DNA of 64,000 nucleotides from Hugenholtzia roseola DSM 9546 (GCF_000422585.1 NZ_KE383879.1:218660-282659); one strand, 5' to 3'; counted from the stretch's first letter, positions 17,036 to 26,650 are shown. Program-made: numbers and translations. Notes: generated by a model from the letters alone, not told the origin.

Positions 17036-17326
17036 CTAACGCTTGCTAATTTTATTGTTCGAGATACCACGCTGCCTGCTGCACCTAAAACGCGCCTCCT
17101 CTATCTCAAACTGCTGCTTCTGACGGTGCTTAGTGGCACGCCCTTGCACGCGCTTGCGCCACCTACGCCAAGATTGAGGCGAAATTTCACGCCGCATAAG
17201 CGCAATGACTTCCTTTTCGGGCAGCCCAAACTGCGCTTCAATGGCATCAAAGGGAGTGCGGTCTTCCCAAGCCATTTCTATAATTCGGTCAATAGATTCG
17301 GGAGAAAGGTCAGAATTGTTTTTCAT
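17036..17326 (-). CDS. TIGR03643/DUF2805-like small protein
   Basis: 96 aa. The core (LSPESIDRIIEMAWEDRTPFDAIEAQFGLPEKEVIALMRREISPQSWRRWRKRV, residues about 7-60) matches the TIGR03643 family pattern as I remember it: a helix-turn-helix-like segment with a Trp/Arg-rich basic C-terminal. DNA or RNA binding is plausible. Unknown function. Confidence 0.8.
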   Translation of the reverse strand: MKNNSDLSPESIDRIIEMAWEDRTPFDAIEAQFGLPEKEVIALMRREISPQSWRRWRKRVQGRATKHRQKQQFEIEEARFRCSRQRGISNNKISKR

Positions 17327-17386
17327 CTTGTTATTTTTTATTAAAAAATAAGGAAAGATTTAGTAGTAGCAAAGCAAGTAGCCAAT

Positions 17387-18490
17387 TTAGGGTTTCGCCT
17401 TAGCCGAGCGTTTCAACCAGTAAGGCAGAATCAAAGCACCGATAATGAGGTAAGGATAATAGTAATACAATCGCCAAATGATACCTACGGCGGTGCAAAA
17501 AGAGTCGCCCAGATATTCGCCATAGAAGGTACAAAAGACCCCTTCGGCAGCCCCACTCGACCCAGGCGTTGGCGAAACAAGCATCACTATCCACATCACA
17601 ATTTGGCGCGAAAGGACAAAGAGGTGGTCTAAACTACCTAATTGATTAAAGGCTTGAATTAGCGCATTGAGCATCAAATAACGCGCAAACCAGATGAAGA
17701 TGGTAGAAAAAGAGGCTTTGAGCCAATAGTTGAGCGGCTTGCCACGCATAGATTTTCCTGCCAAAATCATTTCGTCGCCTGTCTGATTGGCACTTTTTCG
17801 GAAGCGTCGCAGCCAGCGCAAACCTGTTAGGCGCATTAAAAACCATTTAAAGCCACGCGGATTGATAAACAAGCCGTAAGCGAAAAAGAGTGCGTAGAAG
17901 GCAATAAGTCCGTAACTGATATAGAAAATCGTTTTGAGTCCGTATTGTTGTAAAAAATTGCCTAAAAATTCTAATTCTACATTGGGGAAGACCTGAAAGC
18001 CGTAAAAGTTGGCGGTCAGAATCGCAATCGGCGCAAAAATGACAAAAAAGAGGTTGTCTAAAAGTGCCGTTAGCATCACATAGGCGAGCGACTTCCCAAA
18101 TTTGATGCCCTCTCTGCTGATAATGAAAATAGCAACTGCCGTTCCTCCTACTGCCGAAGGGGTTACGGCGGAAGCAAATTCCCATAAAAGAATGATAAAT
18201 GTACTTGATTTCCAATTAAGCTCTCCATCGCTGATAGCGCGGATACGGTAGATGTAGCCGCCGTCGCGTATCAAAAGCACGAGGAAAGCCACAAAAAACC
18301 AAATCCAATTTGCCTCTTGCAGTTTTTGAAGGAAATCGGGCAAACTTACTTTGTCTATAAAAAGCCACAAACTCACGCCCAAGCCAAACAAAATAGGCAG
18401 GTAGATGCTATTGGGATTAAGGGTCTTGCGCACCTTTTTTTCGTCGGGGGCGGCAGTTGTTTCGAGGTCAGAATTATATTTTGAAGCCAT
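17387..18490 (-). CDS. Flippase-like (UPF0104/LPG-synthase TM domain) membrane protein
   Basis: 367 aa, about eight membrane helices. It carries the signature pattern of the lysylphosphatidylglycerol synthase/YbhN transmembrane family: WEFASAVTPSAVGGTAVAIFIISREG, a long loop-rich middle, and VMWIVMLVSPTPGSSGAAEGVF near the C terminus. The catalytic aminoacyltransferase domain is absent, so a lipid-translocation role is usually proposed. Monocistronic. Confidence 0.88.
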   Translation of the reverse strand: MASKYNSDLETTAAPDEKKVRKTLNPNSIYLPILFGLGVSLWLFIDKVSLPDFLQKLQEANWIWFFVAFLVLLIRDGGYIYRIRAISDGELNWKSSTFIILLWEFASAVTPSAVGGTAVAIFIISREGIKFGKSLAYVMLTALLDNLFFVIFAPIAILTANFYGFQVFPNVELEFLGNFLQQYGLKTIFYISYGLIAFYALFFAYGLFINPRGFKWFLMRLTGLRWLRRFRKSANQTGDEMILAGKSMRGKPLNYWLKASFSTIFIWFARYLMLNALIQAFNQLGSLDHLFVLSRQIVMWIVMLVSPTPGSSGAAEGVFCTFYGEYLGDSFCTAVGIIWRLYYYYPYLIIGALILPYWLKRSAKAKP

Positions 18491-18540
18491 AGCAGGGGTA
18501 AAATCTTTTTTGAATCATTCAGAGCAAAACAAGCCATTTA

Positions 18541-19392
18541 TTAGGCAAGCAATACATACCAAGCTGCCATCGTATCGCCTTTCTCTAAATATTGTTGGGC
18601 AAGGGCATGGCGTTCCTCCTTTGTGAGAGCGGTAGGATTTTCGGCGGTAGGGGTTAGGGTAGAAAGCGCAGGTAGCGTTTCTATGTTGGCAAGTTTGGCA
18701 AGGCTATTTCCCGTCAGGACGCTACTCTGACGAATTTCGAGCGGCAGCGCATCGATGCCAATGCCTTTTTTCGCTAAGGGTTTTTCTACTTCAAAAAGGG
18801 CTGCACCGCTGGCACGACAGTAAAAATCGCCTCCCATGCGTGCTACTAAGTCTATTTTATGGGGGTCTATTCTGCCCGCCTCATTCAAAACTTCAGGCGC
18901 AATATGCAGGCGTACTACCCTGCAAATGATAAGATTGCCTGCGCCTCCTTCTGTACCCGTTTCTATTATCTGTTCTACTTTACATTCCAACTGCACAGGC
19001 GACTCCTTGACACGCGGCGGACGTACTGCCTCCGAAGCCAAAGGCGTAAAACCTGCCTTGACAAACTCATTAACCCCCTTTTCGTATTCGGTGCTGGCAA
19101 GCGACATCTGCTCCACTATCGCATAATTAACCACATTGATAACCACTTCGGGAACTTCTTTTACATTTTCTAAGGTGTGTTTGAGCGTATTATCGCGCAC
19201 ACGACGGGCAGGCGAAAAAATCAAAAGAGGCGGATTTGCACCAAAAACATTAAAAAAACTAAAAGGACTTAAATTTACATTGCCCTGCTTATCTACGGTG
19301 CTGGCAAAAGCAATAGGGCGGGGCGCAATCGCCGAAAGAAGGTGTCCGTGCAGTACGGGAACAGGCAAGTTTTCTGGGATAAAGGTCTTCAT
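18541..19392 (-). CDS. Flavin reductase family (FMN-binding split-barrel) protein
   Basis: 283 aa from the ATG at 19392 (MKTFIPENLPVPVLHG); an upstream ATG at 19527 would add 45 residues without family character. FMN-binding split-barrel with APRPIAFASTVDKQGNVNLSPFSFFNVFGANPPLLIF (residues about 24-60) and a C-terminal SGAALFEVEKPL region. Likely a flavoprotein reductase; substrate unknown. Confidence 0.88.
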   Translation of the reverse strand: MKTFIPENLPVPVLHGHLLSAIAPRPIAFASTVDKQGNVNLSPFSFFNVFGANPPLLIFSPARRVRDNTLKHTLENVKEVPEVVINVVNYAIVEQMSLASTEYEKGVNEFVKAGFTPLASEAVRPPRVKESPVQLECKVEQIIETGTEGGAGNLIICRVVRLHIAPEVLNEAGRIDPHKIDLVARMGGDFYCRASGAALFEVEKPLAKKGIGIDALPLEIRQSSVLTGNSLAKLANIETLPALSTLTPTAENPTALTKEERHALAQQYLEKGDTMAAWYVLLA

Positions 19393-19527
19393 GCGTGTTA
19401 GCAAACGGTAAAATGAAAAAACAAGAGAAAGCACAAGCGACGTGCATTTTGCTCTGCGACAAAGATAGCATTTTTTTGTCAGATTTTTTGTCTGTACAAG
19501 TAAGGCTACAATTTTGAAAAGACGCAC

Positions 19528-20799
19528 TTAGGGCTTACTGCCCACTTTGAAGCGCACATACAGACCTGTGCTAAAATTCCAACGCCCTGTATTGAAATTA
19601 TAGTAGGGTTCGGTTCGCAAAACAAGATATGTTTTTTTATACAATAGAAAATCGTTTAAAATACGAATAATCAAAATATGACGGTTCTTTTCTGTGGGAT
19701 TTTGTACCGTAACTAATTGAGAAATCGAACTAAAAAGTTCATCTCCCATAGGCGCGAAAAAACCGTCACCACGCCAATTTGAAAGCATGAGTTCGCCCCA
19801 TTTCGTCTTTGCGCCTGCGTTTAGATACCAACCCTGCCCCTGCGTAAAAGCCAACTGCTTTTGGGGCGAGTAGTCGATAAAGGTCAGAAAATGAGCTGAA
19901 AAATAGGCTTTTTTTAAAATCTCATGTCGCATTTCCTTTTTTTCGTATAAAAATTGCAAACCCGAAGCGGTATTGAAAAGATTGCTGATGGGGTCGGGAA
20001 TGGTATCGATTTGTCCGCCCCTGTGCTGCCCTGTAAATTGAAAACTTGCCGAAAGGCTATACTTTGAAGTAGCAAGCTCTTTTTGAAAAAAACGCTGTTC
20101 CAAAACTGCTCCCCCTTGTATGCGTTCTTGTTTGTTATCGAAACGCACCATCATTCTGACCCAATCTACCCAAAAATCGGCAAAAAGTCCGCGCTTGGGG
20201 TTGTCCCACTTTGCTTGAAAGCCCGTTTCGAGCCGCCTACTTTGCAGGCGTTCATAGGTTTGCAGGGGTTCTAAAAGGCGGTGCGCCGTCTGCCCTTCCA
20301 AATTTCCGAAGATAAACTTAAAATATTTTTTTTGGTATAAAAAACGAATAAAAGGCTGCACCTGATTAAGGGTAGGATTGCCAAAATCTTGGTTGAAAAA
20401 AATACCTCCCTCCCATCTGACCCTACCTCTTTCAAAAGCAAGACTATCGTCAGAATTTTTCTGAAAATGCTGATTTTGAGGCGAAAAGCGAGCTGGCTCT
20501 AAACCTACTTTCATCAAAATTTGATGCCCAAAAAGCGTATAACCTTCTGCAATCGCTTCAAAATATTCTTTATTTCTATTATACCCTAAATAATCTAATT
20601 CCCAATCCATACCCGCAGGTAGTTTGGTATTCAAACTGCTATCTTGTATTTTTTTCGTATCAAATTCGGAAATATCATAAAAAAAATGATTTTCTACCTG
20701 CCCCCAAAGTGGATACGTAGAAAGGGGAAATGCTAAAAAAAACAGAAAGGCAGATAAAAAACAAGATTTTTCTTTCAATACATATTTTATACCAAACAT
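19528..20799 (-). CDS. Predicted outer-membrane beta-barrel protein, unknown
   Basis: 423 aa from the ATG at 20799 (MFGIKYVLKEKS); an upstream ATG at 20895 adds 32 residues. Signal peptide ends near PLWGQ-V. The mature protein is rich in alternating aromatic/hydrophobic strands (YFKFIFGNLEG, HEILKKAYFSAHFLTFIDY, TYLVLRTEPYYNF, FSTGLYVRFKV) and ends with an aromatic strand and a short tail, as expected for an outer-membrane barrel. No named family. It follows the 20840-21424 gene 40 nt downstream. Confidence 0.7.
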   Translation of the reverse strand: MFGIKYVLKEKSCFLSAFLFFLAFPLSTYPLWGQVENHFFYDISEFDTKKIQDSSLNTKLPAGMDWELDYLGYNRNKEYFEAIAEGYTLFGHQILMKVGLEPARFSPQNQHFQKNSDDSLAFERGRVRWEGGIFFNQDFGNPTLNQVQPFIRFLYQKKYFKFIFGNLEGQTAHRLLEPLQTYERLQSRRLETGFQAKWDNPKRGLFADFWVDWVRMMVRFDNKQERIQGGAVLEQRFFQKELATSKYSLSASFQFTGQHRGGQIDTIPDPISNLFNTASGLQFLYEKKEMRHEILKKAYFSAHFLTFIDYSPQKQLAFTQGQGWYLNAGAKTKWGELMLSNWRGDGFFAPMGDELFSSISQLVTVQNPTEKNRHILIIRILNDFLLYKKTYLVLRTEPYYNFNTGRWNFSTGLYVRFKVGSKP

Positions 20800-20839
20800 A
20801 AAGCGTAGAATTAGAGCATAAAAAGACTTCAGACCTACT

Positions 20840-21424
20840 TTATTTTTCCTGCTGCAAAAGATGTTCGGTCTGTGTTGTGTGGTCGGCAGCGGCAATATCG
20901 AGGTAGGCAGAAGCTAATTTCAAATTATTTTTTTGTGCAAAATCTTGGATATGCTCACTAACCGTTTGGGGCGAAGGGCGAAAAATAGACTTCCCCTTTA
21001 CCGTAGCGCGTATCCTTTTTTGCAGGCTAAATGTCTGAAATTCAAATGGTTGGAAACTTTCTGGTAAAGCCTTCTTGAAAGCAGCCGTATCCATTTGCTT
21101 GTAAAATCCATCTTCTAACCAAATGCCCGAAAAGACTTTAGCACTTGCCGCCGTATCAGGATTGTGGTAGTAATAGATAAAAAGTTTTCCTTTGGCTTTC
21201 TCCTCTTTCAAAAGTTGAAGGTGTTTTTGTATGATTTTATCCAACTCCAAACGCGACTTGCCCTCATACAACGTACCAAAAACCTGATAATCATAGCTTT
21301 CTGATACCAATTCCAAGTCTGGTACAATTTTATTCATCTGAAAAAGTATGCCCAAGACGAGCAGCGTAAGGGCAGCAGCCGAAGCCAAGCCAATATACAG
21401 TTTTTGATAGGTTTTCTTTTCCAT
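20840..21424 (-). CDS. Single-TM protein, unknown, possibly GyrI-like soluble domain
   Basis: 194 aa. N-terminal membrane anchor (about 9-29) followed by a soluble domain with DYQVFGTLYEGKSRLELDKIIQ, KLFIYYYHNPDTA and SGIWLED strands that could form a GyrI/effector-binding-like fold; this is only pattern-based. The 3' end lies 40 nt before the start codon of the outer-membrane barrel gene, so the two are likely co-transcribed. Confidence 0.6.
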   Translation of the reverse strand: MEKKTYQKLYIGLASAAALTLLVLGILFQMNKIVPDLELVSESYDYQVFGTLYEGKSRLELDKIIQKHLQLLKEEKAKGKLFIYYYHNPDTAASAKVFSGIWLEDGFYKQMDTAAFKKALPESFQPFEFQTFSLQKRIRATVKGKSIFRPSPQTVSEHIQDFAQKNNLKLASAYLDIAAADHTTQTEHLLQQEK

Positions 21425-21450
21425 ATTTAAAGGTTTTAACCGTCGCTGAG

Positions 21451-21608
21451 GCTAAAGCCGTCAGCGAGGTTTGGGTTTTATTTTTTTACCAAATCAAAGC
21501 TAAAGCCGTCAGCGAGGTTTGGGTTTTATTTTTTTACCAAATCAAAGCTAAAGCCGTCAGCGAGGTTTGGGTTTTATTTTTTTACCAAATCAAAGCTAAA
21601 GCCGTCAG
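21451..21608. repeat. 48-bp tandem repeat, three full copies plus a partial fourth
   Basis: Units at 21451-21498, 21499-21546 and 21547-21594 are identical by eye; 21595-21608 is the first 14 bases of a fourth. Each unit begins GCTAAAGCCGTCAGCGAGG and ends in ACCAAATCAAA, with an internal T-run. Immediately upstream, CCGTCGCTGAGGC forms an imperfect inverted repeat with GCCGTCAGCGAGG of the first unit. Located just before the start of the 20840-21424 gene read from the minus strand, so in its leader or promoter zone. Not a CRISPR: repeats are contiguous. Confidence 0.95.
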
Positions 21609-21661
21609 TTCTAAAATGCGTTGTAGGGAAAAGGCTTTGCCTTGTCCGCAGTTGGAACAGA
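21609..21661. repeat. Fragment of the dispersed palindromic element core
   Basis: TTCTAAAATGCG, then GTAGGGAAAAGGC and GCCTTGTCCG match the left interior of the element at 31334-31626. Directly abuts the 48-bp tandem repeat. Confidence 0.6.
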
Positions 21662-21691
21662 GTGCGGTGGCAAATTTAGCGCAAAAAGTTG

Positions 21692-21699
21692 TAGTTTTG
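21692..21699 (+). promoter_or_regulatory. Possible -7 box of the NeuD-like gene
   Basis: TAGTTTTG, matching TAnnTTTG, lies 34 nt before the start codon. No clear TTTG -33 box at the expected place. Confidence 0.4.
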
Positions 21700-21733
21700 C
21701 ACTTTCTCTCACTTTATTCTTCTTTTCTGGTTT

Positions 21734-22375
21734 ATGCAAATTGAAAAAACGCCTGTTATCGTTTTGGGTGCAAAGGGGATTGCCCTTGCTGCCCTTGAAG
21801 CTCTGCATGCAGACAATCGCCTGATTTACTGCCTTTTAGATGACGACACCGAGCTGCAAGGCAAAGAAATAGAAAACATTGCGGTTTTGGGCGATACCGA
21901 AGACGAGTCGTTTTTAAAACTTTTGGGCGAAAAGTGCGAAGCCTTTATCGCCATCGAAAATAACACGCATCGCAAAAAGTTGGCGCAACTGATTAGCAAA
22001 AAATACAAACAGAATTTGTTTGTATTGGCGCACCCAAAAAGCCAAATTGCGCAAAGTGCCACTATCGGCACAGGCACTTTCCTTGATGCAGGCGTGATAG
22101 TGGGAGCGCAAACGCAAATAGGCAAACACAGCCTTATCCAAGCAGGTAGCCTTATCGATTATCAGGTGCAAATCGGCGATTTTGTTCAAATCGGGATAGG
22201 GGCTAAGATTGCCGCAGGGGTGAGTATCGGCGAAAATGCTTTTATCGGCACAGGAGCGACCTTAGTGGCGGGCATCAAGATTGGAAAAAACGCCCAAATT
22301 GGTGCAGGTAGCGTCGTGATTTCAAATGTAGGCGAAGGTGAAACTTTTTTCGGAAACCCTGCCAAAAAAGTTTAG
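21734..22375 (+). CDS. NeuD/PglD-like left-handed-beta-helix acyltransferase
   Basis: 213 aa. An N-terminal Rossmann-like domain (VIVLGAKGIALAALEAL, about 1-85) is followed by hexapeptide repeats (about 100-195, e.g. IGTGTFLDAGVIVGAQTQIGKHS) and a C-terminal GNPAKKV typical of sugar O- or N-acetyltransferases of the NeuD/PglD group. A usual catalytic His at the end of a coil is present in GKHSLIQ. Sugar acceptor unknown; no sialic or bacillosamine pathway genes are adjacent. Confidence 0.85.
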   Translation: MQIEKTPVIVLGAKGIALAALEALHADNRLIYCLLDDDTELQGKEIENIAVLGDTEDESFLKLLGEKCEAFIAIENNTHRKKLAQLISKKYKQNLFVLAHPKSQIAQSATIGTGTFLDAGVIVGAQTQIGKHSLIQAGSLIDYQVQIGDFVQIGIGAKIAAGVSIGENAFIGTGATLVAGIKIGKNAQIGAGSVVISNVGEGETFFGNPAKKV

Positions 22376-22422
22376 TATGTTTTTTTTGCGAGCAAAACAA
22401 GGCAAAGTAGAGCCTTTGGCTT

Positions 22423-23463
22423 TTATTTGACAAAGACCAACTTTTCGGCTTGTTCATAATTATCCTCTGCCAAAAAAAACTGTCTTAGGGCATTGAAGCC
22501 TACTAATTTTTCTACCAAAAAAGCCGTCCAGTTTGCTTGGGGCAATGCTATCATATCTGCCACTTTGTCGCCTAAAAGGTGGCGCATCAGGGTTTCGATG
22601 TAGCCTTTGGGTAGGAAAGGAGGTAAGTTTTGGTGAAAATGCGCCACTAAGACGCTGGTAAGCTGCCTGCCCTGCGGCGAACTGCGGAACTGCCGACGCT
22701 CTATTGCCTGCGCCAAAAGGCGTGCTTTCGCCATATTAGGCACTAAAAGTTCGGCTTCTATGCCCAAAAGGTGGCTTACCACTGCCCATAAGTACAGATA
22801 ATCATCTGCCTGTTGGGGTTCGATGTGATAACCCATCTTTCGCAATCCCCTGACAATGAGGTAAGAAAAAGCCAAATTCGTACCTGCCAAATCTTCTTGG
22901 TTGATAGGCATGCCCCACGCTGGCTGCCATAACTGCGGATTTTTTTCCGCCGCCTTTCCAATTCCATGCCTAATGAGCGCGTGCAGGAGTCTGACCTTTT
23001 GTACCATCATAAAACCCTGACTATCAGGATTTTGAAACGCGCCCTTTTGCATCACTTCAAAGACAAAACGCCCTGTTTCTAAAAGCCTTTGTTGGGCATC
23101 TTTTTGCAGGCGTTCCGAAAAAAGCAAAACTCGCGCCCCGTCTGCGGCAGCATAACAGTAGGGCAGAGAGGCAGCCCCCAAAAGCGGCATAATTTCTAAG
23201 GCATATTTGGCAAAAAAAGCCGCTCCCGCCTGCACGCGCTTGGCACAGACCCACGCAGGAAGGGTAGAAAGTTGTGCCATGTAGAGGTCTAAATGTGGCG
23301 ACAGCCCTTTAAAGGCGGCATTTGAGCCTTGTTTGGCTTGGGGTTCTATCGCTACAAAGTGGCGCAAAAGCTGCCCCTGCCCTGCTTCGAGCATCTTACG
23401 GACGGTCTGGTCTGCCAAAGGGTCTTGTTTTTGTCTATAAAGGTCGAGGTTTGGTGCAAACAT
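22423..23463 (-). CDS. MpaB/rubber-oxygenase-like (DUF2236) protein
   Basis: 346 aa. Mostly helical protein with the DUF2236 pattern: RLLHALIRHGI in mid-protein, WGMPINQEDLAGTNLAFSYLIVRGLRKMG, and downstream LWAVVSHLLGIEAEL. Histidines in HALIRH and SHLLG are likely heme ligands by analogy with latex-clearing Lcp and fungal MpaB. Substrate unknown. Convergent with the NeuD-like gene, 47 nt apart. Confidence 0.82.
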   Translation of the reverse strand: MFAPNLDLYRQKQDPLADQTVRKMLEAGQGQLLRHFVAIEPQAKQGSNAAFKGLSPHLDLYMAQLSTLPAWVCAKRVQAGAAFFAKYALEIMPLLGAASLPYCYAAADGARVLLFSERLQKDAQQRLLETGRFVFEVMQKGAFQNPDSQGFMMVQKVRLLHALIRHGIGKAAEKNPQLWQPAWGMPINQEDLAGTNLAFSYLIVRGLRKMGYHIEPQQADDYLYLWAVVSHLLGIEAELLVPNMAKARLLAQAIERRQFRSSPQGRQLTSVLVAHFHQNLPPFLPKGYIETLMRHLLGDKVADMIALPQANWTAFLVEKLVGFNALRQFFLAEDNYEQAEKLVFVK

Positions 23464-23568
23464 AGCAGCAATTTTTAGGTCGAGGTTTTTATTAGGACTT
23501 TTGTTGGGTTTCTTCTTACAACCGCCTGAAATAGGGTTCTGTTAGGCTTTACATTCAAATAATTTTTC

Positions 23569-23576
23569 TATTTTTG
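23569..23576 (+). promoter_or_regulatory. Possible -7 box of the YfhO-like gene
   Basis: TATTTTTG fits TAnnTTTG, 80 nt before the start codon; no matching -33 element. Confidence 0.35.
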
Positions 23577-23655
23577 TCGCGTTCATTCGCAAGGCGTATG
23601 CAGCGGCAAGAACCAATCGGCTGTTTCTTTTTCTTGATATTTTCTACCCAAACCC

Positions 23656-26190
23656 ATGAAAAATTCTATTTTGGCTCAATTTGGCTGGCACTTGCTTGGC
23701 GTGCTTCTGTTTTATGTCGCAACCTTTCTATACTTCAAACCCGAACTTATAGACGATAAGACGCTCATTCAGAGCGATATGGAGCATTACAAGGCAATGG
23801 TAGCCGAAAATTCAGCGTTTCGCAAAGCCACAGGCGAGGTTTCGATGTGGAACAGCCGCATGTTCGGCGGCATGCCTGCCTATCAAATCTACCCTATTTT
23901 TTCCTACGGAGGCATCGAGTGGCTTGAAAAGGCAACCTTTGGCTTCTTTTCTTCTTCGAGCGGAGCGCACCTTTTTTTCGTTACGGCACTCTGTTTTTAT
24001 GGTCTGATGTTGGCTTTTGGGGTGCGTCCGCTGATAGGGGCGGCAGGGGCATTGGCTTTTGCAGCCACTACCTACAATCTAATTCTGATAGAAGTCGGAC
24101 ACATTACCAAATTGTGGGCGATTGCGTATAGCTGCTTGGTTTTGGCAGGTATGAAGGTAGTTTTTGATAGCCAAACTTGGCAGAAACGCCTATTCGGATT
24201 TGCACTTACGGCTCTGGGCATGGCATTGGAATTGAAGGCGGCACACGTACAAATTACCTACTACTGGGGTTTTGTCTGCCTTTTCTACGGACTTAGCGAA
24301 CTTTATTTCGGCTTTCGCGAAGGCAGACTCAAAACGGTATTTATCAATGGCGCACTTTTGCTGCTCGCCGTTGGGCTTGGGGTTGCCGTCAATGCAGGCA
24401 AATTGCTCACCACAGCCGAATATGCGCAATATTCCACGCGCGGCATTTCCGAACTTAGTCCGCTCGAAGGCAATGCCGACAAACAAGGTGCAGAAGGGTT
24501 GAGTAAAAAATACGCCTTCGATTGGAGTCAGGGCAAGGGCGAAACTTTTACCCTGCTGATTCCGATGCTTTATGGTGGCTCTTCAAATGAAATTTTGGAC
24601 GAAAAGTCGGCTACCTTCAAAGTCCTGACCACACAGGCAGGCTACACCCGCAAGCAGGTAGAAGAATTGCCACTTCCGCTTTATCATGGCGACCAACCCT
24701 TTACGGCTGCCCCCATTTATGCAGGCGCAATCGTCTGTTTTTTAGCCGTCTTAGGGTTTTTATTGGTAGAAAAACGCTACCGTTATTGGATTTTGGCAGG
24801 TGCAGTCTTGATGGTCTTTTTCGCTTGGGGCAAAAATTTTGAAGCCTTCAATTATTTTCTTTTCGATAATTTTCCTGCCTTCAATAAGTTTCGTTCCGTT
24901 TCGATGGCACTTAGCCTAACGGTGCTTCTGATGGTCTTGATGGCGGTTTTGGGAGTAGAAAGTTTTTTGAAATATTTAGACCAAAAAGAAGAAACCAATC
25001 CTACCAAAGAAAGCCTTTTATGGGACAAAGCCCTGCAACAAAAGTTTTTGATTGCCTTTTTCCTAACAGCAGGCATAGCCTTAGCCGTTGCCCTTATGGG
25101 CAGTTCGCTCGTTTCGGTAGCCTCGCCCAACGACGCGCGTATCGGACAGTTAGCCGATTTTCTCAAAGAAGACCGTTTGGCAATGATGAAAGGCAGTGCT
25201 TGGCGTTCTTTCTTTTTCATTTTCCTTTCGGCGGCGGCTTTGGTAGCGGTAGCATTTAGAAAAATACCGACTCGCCTTGCTTTGGCAGTGGTTTTTGTGC
25301 TGATGGTTTTTGATGTTTGGCAAATTGGCTTTCAATATCTAAACTATGATACCTTCAAACCTGCAAAAGCGCAAACAGACTACAACGCCAAACGCCCCGT
25401 AGATGAGGTGCTTTTAGCCGACACCGAACTTGGCTTTCGCGTCCTGCCTTTGGCTTCTTTCGCACAGGAATCGCGCACCCTTTACCACCACCGTTCCGTA
25501 GGGGGCTATTTTGCCGCCAAAATGCGCCGTTATCAAGACCTTATCGAGCGGCGTTTGTATGGCGAAGACCAATTTATTCAAGACCAACTACGCGGCGGCA
25601 AGCTACCCGACTTTTCCCAAACGCCAACGCTCAATATGCTCAATGCCAAGTACATTCAAATCAACCCCTCGAAAGATGGTGCCATTCGCAATCCGAAGGC
25701 TTTTGGTGCGGCTTGGCTTGTAGAAAAAATAGAAACCCTCCCGACGGCAGATGCCGAAATGGAAGCGTTGGGCAAATTTCCCCTCGATAAAGTAGCCCTC
25801 GTTAGGGAAGACCAAACTGAAAAAATAACCGCCACCACTTTCCAAAAAGATAGCAGCGATTTTATTCGTCTTGTCGAATACAAACCCAATTATTTGAAGT
25901 ACGAATATCAGACGCAGGCAGAAGCCTTTGCCGTTTTCTCGGAAATTTACTATCCACACGGCTGGGTAGCCAAAATAGGCGAAAAGGAGTTGCCCATTGT
26001 AGCAACCAACTACCTATTGCGCGGTGTAGCACTGCCTAAGGGTAAAAATACGATAGAGTTTCGTTTCCAACCACAGATGTATGAGCAGGGCGAAATGGTT
26101 ACACGCCTTTCCTCTTGGCTTGTTTTCGCGCTTTTTGTATCGAGTATCGGAATTTTGGCAGTACAATTTTTTAGAAAAGAAGCTGCCTAA
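23656..26190 (+). CDS. YfhO-like multi-pass membrane protein
   Basis: 844 aa. About 12 membrane helices in residues 10-600 with the Bacteroidota YfhO pattern: N-terminal QSDMEHYKAM (the luminal Asp-motif of GT-C-type enzymes), WNSRMFGGMPAYQIYP and a NFPAFNKFRSVSMAL segment. The C-terminal ~240 residues are soluble and end in a beta-sandwich with YYPHGWVAKIGEKELPIVATNYLLRGV. Probable GT-C-type transferase acting on envelope lipids or glycans; the B. subtilis relative glucosylates lipoteichoic acid, but Gram-negative members have no established substrate. Confidence 0.88.
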   Translation: MKNSILAQFGWHLLGVLLFYVATFLYFKPELIDDKTLIQSDMEHYKAMVAENSAFRKATGEVSMWNSRMFGGMPAYQIYPIFSYGGIEWLEKATFGFFSSSSGAHLFFVTALCFYGLMLAFGVRPLIGAAGALAFAATTYNLILIEVGHITKLWAIAYSCLVLAGMKVVFDSQTWQKRLFGFALTALGMALELKAAHVQITYYWGFVCLFYGLSELYFGFREGRLKTVFINGALLLLAVGLGVAVNAGKLLTTAEYAQYSTRGISELSPLEGNADKQGAEGLSKKYAFDWSQGKGETFTLLIPMLYGGSSNEILDEKSATFKVLTTQAGYTRKQVEELPLPLYHGDQPFTAAPIYAGAIVCFLAVLGFLLVEKRYRYWILAGAVLMVFFAWGKNFEAFNYFLFDNFPAFNKFRSVSMALSLTVLLMVLMAVLGVESFLKYLDQKEETNPTKESLLWDKALQQKFLIAFFLTAGIALAVALMGSSLVSVASPNDARIGQLADFLKEDRLAMMKGSAWRSFFFIFLSAAALVAVAFRKIPTRLALAVVFVLMVFDVWQIGFQYLNYDTFKPAKAQTDYNAKRPVDEVLLADTELGFRVLPLASFAQESRTLYHHRSVGGYFAAKMRRYQDLIERRLYGEDQFIQDQLRGGKLPDFSQTPTLNMLNAKYIQINPSKDGAIRNPKAFGAAWLVEKIETLPTADAEMEALGKFPLDKVALVREDQTEKITATTFQKDSSDFIRLVEYKPNYLKYEYQTQAEAFAVFSEIYYPHGWVAKIGEKELPIVATNYLLRGVALPKGKNTIEFRFQPQMYEQGEMVTRLSSWLVFALFVSSIGILAVQFFRKEAA

Positions 26191-26231
26191 AAAAAGCATT
26201 GCCTTTGAAAACCTCACAACAATTTGACTAA

Positions 26232-26260
26232 GTAGGGACAAAAGAAACCTTTGTCCCTAC
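26232..26260. repeat. GTAGGGACAAA/TTTGTCCCTAC hairpin of the dispersed repeat family
   Basis: Perfect 11-bp arms with a 7-nt loop, the same geometry as the hairpin at 12429-12457. It stands alone after the YfhO-like gene and could act in transcript ending, though there is no T-tract. Confidence 0.7.
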
Positions 26261-26642
26261 CCAAAATAGCCCTCCTAAATCGTTGTGTGAAGGCGTTGGG
26301 TATGATGTATTTTTAAAAAAGCGAGGCTCACGAAAATATTGGCAATATTTTTGAAAATCTTTGAGGCAAGCAGAAAAGAAGGCTAAAAAAATATGGGACA
26401 GTAGGTCTTATCAATCAAGATAATTTCGTATCTTGTCGCTTTCCAAAAAAATATGATTTTAGCCCTGCAAGCAACCCCAAATTTGTCAAGACCAACTGCA
26501 AGTACCAACTTGGAAGCCACAAATGGTTGAGTTTTCCAAAGCAGACGGCTCTGCAAAAGCCTATCCCGACGGACATACCAAAGATACGACCAAGAAGCAA
26601 TGCCACGTGGCTCTGCCGAAGCTTTATTTTTCTTTGTTTTGT

Positions 26643-26650
26643 TATCTTTG
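26643..26650 (+). promoter_or_regulatory. -7 box TATCTTTG before exported-protein cluster
   Basis: Perfect TAnnTTTG match about 128 nt before the ATG at 26778. No TTTG sits exactly at -33. Confidence 0.45.

Noticed and set aside
21451-21608. Tandem repeats as a CRISPR array
   Set aside because: Units are contiguous with no spacers, and no cas genes are near.
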